NCBI GenBank assembly: GCA_903868455.1
Contig: CAIPVK010000163.1
Span: 1 to 11,047, forward strand
Length of the DNA: 11,047 nt
Direction: 5' to 3'
From: an uncultured Opitutia bacterium
GTDB lineage: Bacteria > Verrucomicrobiota > Verrucomicrobiia > Opitutales > UBA953
Position numbers and translations under genes: made by a program. Below, one piece after another: positions 7,152 through 11,047 of the stretch (positions within the stretch are counted from its first letter, which is position 1; each line of letters begins with the position of its first letter). The notes beneath the pieces are model-generated. The model made no database searches and had not been told where the DNA came from. It saw nothing but the letters and a program-made list of their open reading frames with translations.

Positions 7152-8483
7152 ATGACCTCCTCCACCATCGTCGACATCAAGGCCCGTGAGATCCTCGACT
7201 CCCGCGGCAACCCGACCGTCGAGGTCGACGTCGTCCTCGAGTCCGGCGTGGTCGGCCGCGCCGCCGTCCCCTCCGGCGCCTCGACCGGCACCCACGAGGC
7301 CCTCGAGCTGCGCGACGCCTCCGTCCCCGCCAAGGCCTTCGCCAAGGGCGTCGACCCCAAGTCCCGTTACAACGGCAAGGGCGTGCTGAAGGCCGTCGCC
7401 AATGTCAACGACGTCATCGCCCCCGAGCTCGTCGGCTTCGACACCGTCGACCAGCTCGGCATCGACCGCGCCATGCTCGCGCTCGACGGCACCAGGACCA
7501 AGTCCAAGCTCGGCGCCAACGCCATCCTCGGCGTCTCCATGGCCGCCGCCCACGCCGGCGCCAAGGCCAAGGGCGTCCCCCTCTACCGCTACATCGGCGG
7601 CCCCAACGCCAAGGTCCTGCCCATCCCCCTCATGAACATCATGAACGGCGGCGCCCACTCGGACGCCCCCGTCGACATCCAGGAGTTCATGGTCGTCCCC
7701 CGCGGCGCGCCCACCTTCCGCGAGGCCCTCCGCATGGGCACGGAGATCTTCCACGCCCTCAAGAAGGTCCTGAAGTCCCAGGGCCTCTCCACCTCCGTCG
7801 GCGACGAGGGCGGCTTCGCCCCCAAGGTGAAGTCCAACGAGCACGCGCTCGAGTGCATCGCCAAGGCGGTCAAGGACGCCGGCTTCACGCTGGGCAAGGA
7901 CGTGTTCCTCGCCCTCGACGTCGCCGCCTCCGAGTTCTTCGACGCCAAGACCGGCAAGTACACCTTCCACAAGTCCGACGGCTCCTCCCGCAACGCCGAC
8001 CAGATGATCGCCTTCTACAAGGACCTGCAGAAGCGCTACCCCATCGTCTCCATCGAGGACGGCTTCTCGGAGGCCGACTGGACCGGATGGAAGAAGGCCA
8101 CCGACGCGCTCGGCGCCACCACCCAGCTCGTGGGCGACGACCTGTTCGTCACCAACACCGAGTTCCTCGCCAGGGGCATCGCGACCAAGACCGCCAACTC
8201 GATCCTCGTTAAGGTGAACCAGATCGGCTCCCTCACCGAGACTTTCGACGCCGTGCAGATGGCCCAGCGCGCCGGCTACAGCGCCATCATCTCGCACCGC
8301 TCCGGCGAGACCGAGGACGCCACCATCGCCGACATCGCCGTCGCCCTCAACGCCGGCCAGATCAAGACCGGCTCGCTCTGCCGCTCGGACCGCGTCGCCA
8401 AGTACAACCAGCTCCTGCGCATCGAGGAGGAGCTCGGCCAGCACGCCCAGTACGCCGGCGCCGTCGGCGGCTGGAAGGCCTGA
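7152..8483 (+). CDS. eno: Enolase (phosphopyruvate hydratase)
   Basis: The 443-residue glycolytic enzyme interconverts 2-phosphoglycerate and phosphoenolpyruvate in the cytoplasm. The N-terminal domain shows AREILDSRGNPTVEVDV (residues 11-27) and the mobile loop SGASTGTHEA (41-50). In the barrel, E219 (VGDEGGFAPK) and K354 (ILVKVNQIGS) are the expected acid/base pair. D256, E302 (SIEDGFSE) and the VGDD aspartates (329-330) supply the Mg2+ ligands. SHRSGETED (381-389) and K405 complete the substrate site. All key residues are intact. The protein is slightly longer than the usual 425-435 residues, mainly because of a C-terminal QYAGAVGGWKA extension. The ATG at 7152 places the LDSRGNPT motif as in other enolases. 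The 50 nt upstream are C-rich and carry no Shine-Dalgarno. The gene ends 21 nt before a strong hairpin. Confidence 0.97.
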   Translation: MTSSTIVDIKAREILDSRGNPTVEVDVVLESGVVGRAAVPSGASTGTHEALELRDASVPAKAFAKGVDPKSRYNGKGVLKAVANVNDVIAPELVGFDTVDQLGIDRAMLALDGTRTKSKLGANAILGVSMAAAHAGAKAKGVPLYRYIGGPNAKVLPIPLMNIMNGGAHSDAPVDIQEFMVVPRGAPTFREALRMGTEIFHALKKVLKSQGLSTSVGDEGGFAPKVKSNEHALECIAKAVKDAGFTLGKDVFLALDVAASEFFDAKTGKYTFHKSDGSSRNADQMIAFYKDLQKRYPIVSIEDGFSEADWTGWKKATDALGATTQLVGDDLFVTNTEFLARGIATKTANSILVKVNQIGSLTETFDAVQMAQRAGYSAIISHRSGETEDATIADIAVALNAGQIKTGSLCRSDRVAKYNQLLRIEEELGQHAQYAGAVGGWKA

Positions 8484-8504
8484 GCCGTCCCCTGGGCCCG
8501 TTCC

Positions 8505-8529
8505 GCGACCCCGCCCCCGGCGGGGTCGC
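8505..8529. terminator. Terminator hairpin between convergent eno and the phosphatase gene
   Basis: A perfect 11-bp stem, GCGACCCCGCC (8505-8515) with GGCGGGGTCGC (8519-8529), closes a CCC loop 21 nt after the enolase stop. On the plus strand it is followed by CTGTTCTC, a weak U-containing tail. The phosphatase stop lies 7 nt beyond, so the same hairpin may serve both converging transcripts; on the minus strand no U-tract follows. Confidence 0.72.
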
Positions 8530-8535
8530 CTGTTC

Positions 8536-9480
8536 TCAGCGGCGTTCCGGCGGCACCGTGATGCGGAAGCGCTCGGCGCCCGACGCGTCGTGCAGGCGCA
8601 CCGTCGCCGACTTGCCTCCCTCGACCGTCAGGGAGCCGAAGCCGAGATACTGCCCCTGATGCAGGGCGCCGCGCCGCCCCTCGAGCCCGCGCACCTCCGA
8701 GGCGTTCCCCGCGATGACCTGCAGGGGGCCGCCGGCCCCGCGGTCGATGATCTCCGGATGATGGTCGTGGCCGCTGAGATAGAGCGGCACCTTGTGGCGT
8801 GCCAGCACCGGCAGCAGGTCGCGCCCCAGGTCCTCCGAGTCGCCATGGAGGCCGTTCGACCAGATGGGGTGGTGGCCGACGGCGATGCGCCAGGTCATCC
8901 CGGGTTCGGCAAGCTCGCGTTCCAGCCACGCCAGCTGCGCCGCCGGGTCCTGTTCCCGGATGTCCGAGAAACCGTCCTTGTCCCGATATGTCCGGATGAA
9001 GGCGGAGGTGTCCAGGAACACGAACTTCGCCTTGGCGCCCCCGCCGACGTCGACCACCCGCGACCAGTATCGCGATGGCTGGGTCCAGCGCCCCGAACCC
9101 ATCTTGCGGGCCGAATAGGCCAGCTGCCCCAGCGGCGACCCCGAGTATTCATGGTTGCCGAGCACGACCCAGAAGGGGACCTGAAGGGAGGGCGCGGCAT
9201 AGACCTCCTCGAAGGCGGTGCGGAAAACCGGGTCCTCGGCGGTGGGGACGCCGTCGTATTGGTTGTCGCCGAGGGCGAGGACGGCGGTCAGCCCCTCTTT
9301 TTCGGCCGCCACCTTGGCCATGCCGGCGGCCACCGTCCGCTGTTGGCGATGCAGGTCGGGTTGTCGGGCAGGGTCCCTTCCCCAGTCGCCGATCATCAGG
9401 AACTCAGCCGGGCGAGCCTGACCTGTCGCCCCCTGGACGGCGAGGGCCCAAACCAAGGTTAGGACGAAGAAAAAGCGCAT
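8536..9480 (-). CDS. Exported metallophosphoesterase of the tartrate-resistant purple acid phosphatase type
   Basis: The 314-residue protein is a calcineurin-like dinuclear metal phosphatase resembling animal ACP5/TRAP. Residues 1-20 (MRFFFVLTLVWALAVQGATG) look like a secretion signal, so it probably acts in the periplasm or outside the cell. The five metal-binding motifs follow in order: MIGDWG (D32), LGDNQYDGV (D72 and Y75, the tyrosine typical of purple enzymes), VLGNHEYSG (N109-H110), AVGHHPIWS (H203) and LSGHDHHPE (H238 and H240). GNHEYSGSPLGQLAYS and GHHPIWSNGLHG also echo TRAP spacing. The substrate cannot be told from sequence; phosphate esters or phosphoproteins are likely. The frame is open upstream to 9543, but the start at 9480 puts the signal peptide at the N-terminus. 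No Shine-Dalgarno is evident. It converges with eno and diverges from the secreted protein at 9668. Confidence 0.87.
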   Translation of the reverse strand: MRFFFVLTLVWALAVQGATGQARPAEFLMIGDWGRDPARQPDLHRQQRTVAAGMAKVAAEKEGLTAVLALGDNQYDGVPTAEDPVFRTAFEEVYAAPSLQVPFWVVLGNHEYSGSPLGQLAYSARKMGSGRWTQPSRYWSRVVDVGGGAKAKFVFLDTSAFIRTYRDKDGFSDIREQDPAAQLAWLERELAEPGMTWRIAVGHHPIWSNGLHGDSEDLGRDLLPVLARHKVPLYLSGHDHHPEIIDRGAGGPLQVIAGNASEVRGLEGRRGALHQGQYLGFGSLTVEGGKSATVRLHDASGAERFRITVPPERR

Positions 9481-9543
9481 GGGCTCAGGGAATCGGCCCG
9501 GTCGGGGGCTGGCAAGCAAGGGTAGGACCCCATCCGCAGGCAA

Positions 9544-9573
9544 TTCGCGTCGAAAAACCGATTTTTCGCGTCG
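9544..9573. promoter_or_regulatory. Direct repeat with internal hairpin in divergent promoter region
   Basis: TTCGCGTCG occurs at 9544-9552 and again at 9565-9573. The start-to-start distance of 21 bp is two helical turns, so both copies would face the same side of the DNA. Between and overlapping them is CGAAAAA-CCGA-TTTTTCG (9551-9568), a 7-bp stem. The site lies between the divergent phosphatase and secreted-protein genes, in a region less GC-rich than its surroundings. It is a candidate operator or promoter-proximal site; no regulator is encoded nearby. Confidence 0.35.
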
Positions 9574-9606
9574 TTTGGTGGCCTAAAACAGCCCCTTTTC
9601 CGTTCT

Positions 9607-9667
9607 AGGAGGTTTTAATCGTTGAAAAACCCCTCCGGACCCAACCTTATTCACACCCATATCCCCC
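9607..9667 (+). promoter_or_regulatory. 5' leader of the secreted-protein gene with a displaced AGGAGG
   Basis: A consensus Shine-Dalgarno AGGAGG lies at 9607-9612, but 55 nt separate it from the ATG at 9668. In the reading frame of that ATG a TGA at 9623-9625 blocks any earlier start, and no in-frame ATG, GTG or TTG lies between. The bases just before the ATG are C-rich (ATATCCCCC). TTGAAA (9622-9627) with CTTATT (9646-9651) at 18-bp spacing is a weak -35/-10 candidate, which would give a very short leader. AGGAGG also sits 9 nt before a TTG at 9622, which opens a 62-codon out-of-frame reading frame of doubtful reality. Confidence 0.3.
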
Positions 9668-11047
9668 ATGCGTCTCACCAAGACCCTCCTCGCCGCCGCC
9701 GCGTTCGTCGGTGCCTCCACCGCCACCTCGAAGGCTTACGATCTGTACAACTCCGATTGGGATTACAGCCAGCCGGGTTTCAGCTACGGCTCCTACTCGG
9801 TTGGCGATGACTGGTATGGTCGCGAGTACCGCGACTTGACCAACAGCCGGACGCTGAACGCCCCCTTCTATCACTCCAACGCCAGCGAGCGGGATCTCGT
9901 CAACGCCGCTGTCTATCGCGGTGTCGCCGGCTCCTTCTCCTGGAGCGGCAATGAGTACAACAACTGGCCCAACTACGACGCCGCCTTTGTCCGCGGCGAG
10001 CTCCAGACCGGTCCGGACGGCGAGGGCTTCACCGCGCAGGGCTTCTTCGACTACCAGGAAGGTTACTACTCGAGCGGCACCTTCTACTTCGATTCCCGCG
10101 ACACCACCACCAATCTCGCCATCGGGCAGACCAGCTACGGTATCTACATGGATGCCGACGGCAATTACTTCGGTTCCAACGTCTCCGGCGTCGCCACCGT
10201 GTATGAGCGCGATGTCCAGGTCGCCCGCACCGGTTCGGGCTTCAACGGCGCCTTCGCCCTGAGCGCCTTCGCCGCCGACAACTCCGAGACCCTGTCGGGC
10301 TCCTTCTACAGCGAGACCATCGTCGGCCGCAACGTTCTCCCCGTCGCCGCCGCCTTCTATGACGGCGAGGGCGGCTACGGCCCCGCGCTCAACGGCTCGG
10401 TGATCCGCCAGGCCGACATCGCGCTCGGCTTCTCCGGCTCGGAAGGCCTCTTCGCCAAGGACGGCGGCTGGCTCGACATCCGCGGTGACCTGACCCTCGG
10501 CGCCTCCGGCACCATCTATATCCGCGACGGTGAGATCACCTCCAACATCTACACCCAGTTCTACACCCCCGGCACCCTCGACACGGTCGGCCGCCTGGCC
10601 ATCGAGACGGGCATCCTCTCGGTCCGCGAGCACTTCGCCCAGGACATGGCCGCCACCTGGGGCCAGACCCTCGGCTTCCGCGACGGCGCCATCAATGAGA
10701 CGCGTCTCTTCCTCGAGGGCGCCGGTTACGGCTTCGACGGCGAGGGCGGCGCGTTCGGCCCCGAGGGCTCGAGCTTCGGCGCCCTACGCAGCATCACCGG
10801 CGACAACGTCCAGAACGGCAACATCTCGGTCATCGCCGACGGCGAGGGCTTCTTCGGTCCCGGCGCCCCCGGTGGCGCCGTTATCGGCACCGACGCGGGC
10901 TCCAAGCTCACCATCAACGGCACCGTCAACGGCCTCAACAGCGGCGCCTCCGAGGGCGGCGCCTTCCTCGGTTACTTCAGCGAGGGTGAGACCATCCAGA
11001 ATGGCCGCATCCTCTCCGGCATCGACGACGTGCTCAAGGCCGGCCAG
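9668..11047 (+). CDS. Secreted Gly/Tyr-rich, cysteine-free surface-type protein of unknown family (3' end outside window)
   Basis: The frame is open from ATG 9668 to the window end, giving 460 residues with no stop. I do not recognise the family. Residues 1-23 (MRLTKTLLAAAAFVGASTATSKA) form a clear signal peptide with an SKA cleavage site. The mature part is rich in Gly, Tyr, Phe, Ser and Asn, has no cysteine, and has alternating hydrophobic residues suggesting beta strands. DGEG recurs at residues 117, 232, 357 and 391, the last three followed by a short glycine/aromatic stretch and GP. From about 225 the blocks resemble a beta-solenoid or autotransporter passenger (for example GSKLTINGTVNGLNSG at 411-426). 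The FFGPGAPGGAVIG segment faintly recalls TbpB-like barrels, but this is weak. The N-terminal half uses more T-ending codons (GAT, GGT, TAT) than enolase. A membrane anchor or barrel, if any, lies beyond the window. Confidence 0.8.
   Translation, partial: MRLTKTLLAAAAFVGASTATSKAYDLYNSDWDYSQPGFSYGSYSVGDDWYGREYRDLTNSRTLNAPFYHSNASERDLVNAAVYRGVAGSFSWSGNEYNNWPNYDAAFVRGELQTGPDGEGFTAQGFFDYQEGYYSSGTFYFDSRDTTTNLAIGQTSYGIYMDADGNYFGSNVSGVATVYERDVQVARTGSGFNGAFALSAFAADNSETLSGSFYSETIVGRNVLPVAAAFYDGEGGYGPALNGSVIRQADIALGFSGSEGLFAKDGGWLDIRGDLTLGASGTIYIRDGEITSNIYTQFYTPGTLDTVGRLAIETGILSVREHFAQDMAATWGQTLGFRDGAINETRLFLEGAGYGFDGEGGAFGPEGSSFGALRSITGDNVQNGNISVIADGEGFFGPGAPGGAVIGTDAGSKLTINGTVNGLNSGASEGGAFLGYFSEGETIQNGRILSGIDDVLKAGQ

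Noticed and set aside
7110..8444. 444-codon minus-strand open frame antisense to eno
   Set aside because: The composition is a Gly/Ala/Val/Asp-rich shadow of enolase, with no motifs and no initiation signal.
9481..9667. Pho box upstream of the phosphatase
   Set aside because: No CTGTCAT-like 11-bp direct repeats are present; the direct repeat found has a different sequence and spacing.
9622..9810. 62-codon frame starting at TTG after AGGAGG
   Set aside because: The peptide is Arg-rich and out of frame with the signal peptide of the real gene, so it is not annotated as a gene. The ribosome-binding site itself is reported as a finding.
9647..10633. 328-codon minus-strand open frame antisense to the secreted protein
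   Set aside because: The plus-strand frame has a textbook signal peptide and stays open to the end of the window; the minus frame is a GC-bias shadow.

Overview
This is a GC-rich (roughly 70% by eye) bacterial chromosome segment of housekeeping genes. Protein evidence points to a Gram-negative-type, diderm bacterium, most likely in the PVC group near Verrucomicrobiota. The clues are a Mpl murein-recycling ligase, a ClpC N-terminal region of the RFHHNYVGTEH type, an nrnA-truB-ribF cluster and a large Cys-free secreted surface-type protein. The phylum is an inference from motif flavour, not a search result.

Layout. Positions 1-337 hold the 3' end of mpl (+). After a 239-bp intergenic stretch rich in purine heptads and inverted repeats comes a compact minus-strand operon, nrnA > truB > ribF (3199 down to 577). 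Its genes overlap by 1 nt (TGATG) and 4 nt (ATGA), which suggests translational coupling. nrnA diverges from clpC (3324-5948, +), the AAA+ unfoldase of the ClpCP protease. clpC is followed 5 nt later by a small DUF423 membrane protein that probably starts at TTG. tRNA-Val(GAC) lies at 6675-6751, then a 15-bp hairpin. Enolase (7152-8483, +) ends at an 11-bp terminator-like hairpin that it shares with a convergent exported phosphatase of the tartrate-resistant purple acid phosphatase type (9480-8536, -). A divergent intergenic region with a 21-bp-spaced direct repeat leads to a secreted, Gly/Tyr-rich, Cys-free protein (9668 onward) that runs off the window.

How the genes work together. nrnA, truB and ribF form a widely seen bacterial module (nanoRNA/pAp turnover, tRNA pseudouridine-55, FAD synthesis), normally next to translation factors. 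clpC, eno and tRNA-Val are general housekeeping genes. The tRNA reads GUC, which is visibly the favoured Val codon in eno and clpC.

Most unusual feature. The intergenic DNA is not random. Three regions (about 329-585, 6295-6595 and 6796-7140) are built from a shared vocabulary of short purine/pyrimidine words, tandem heptads and GC palindromes. Two of them have inverted ends and flank the tRNA in opposite orientation. One forms the enolase leader. They look like members of a dispersed modular repeat family. No defence system, CRISPR array, insertion sequence or phage gene is visible. The coding content is conventional, apart from the unrecognised secreted protein.
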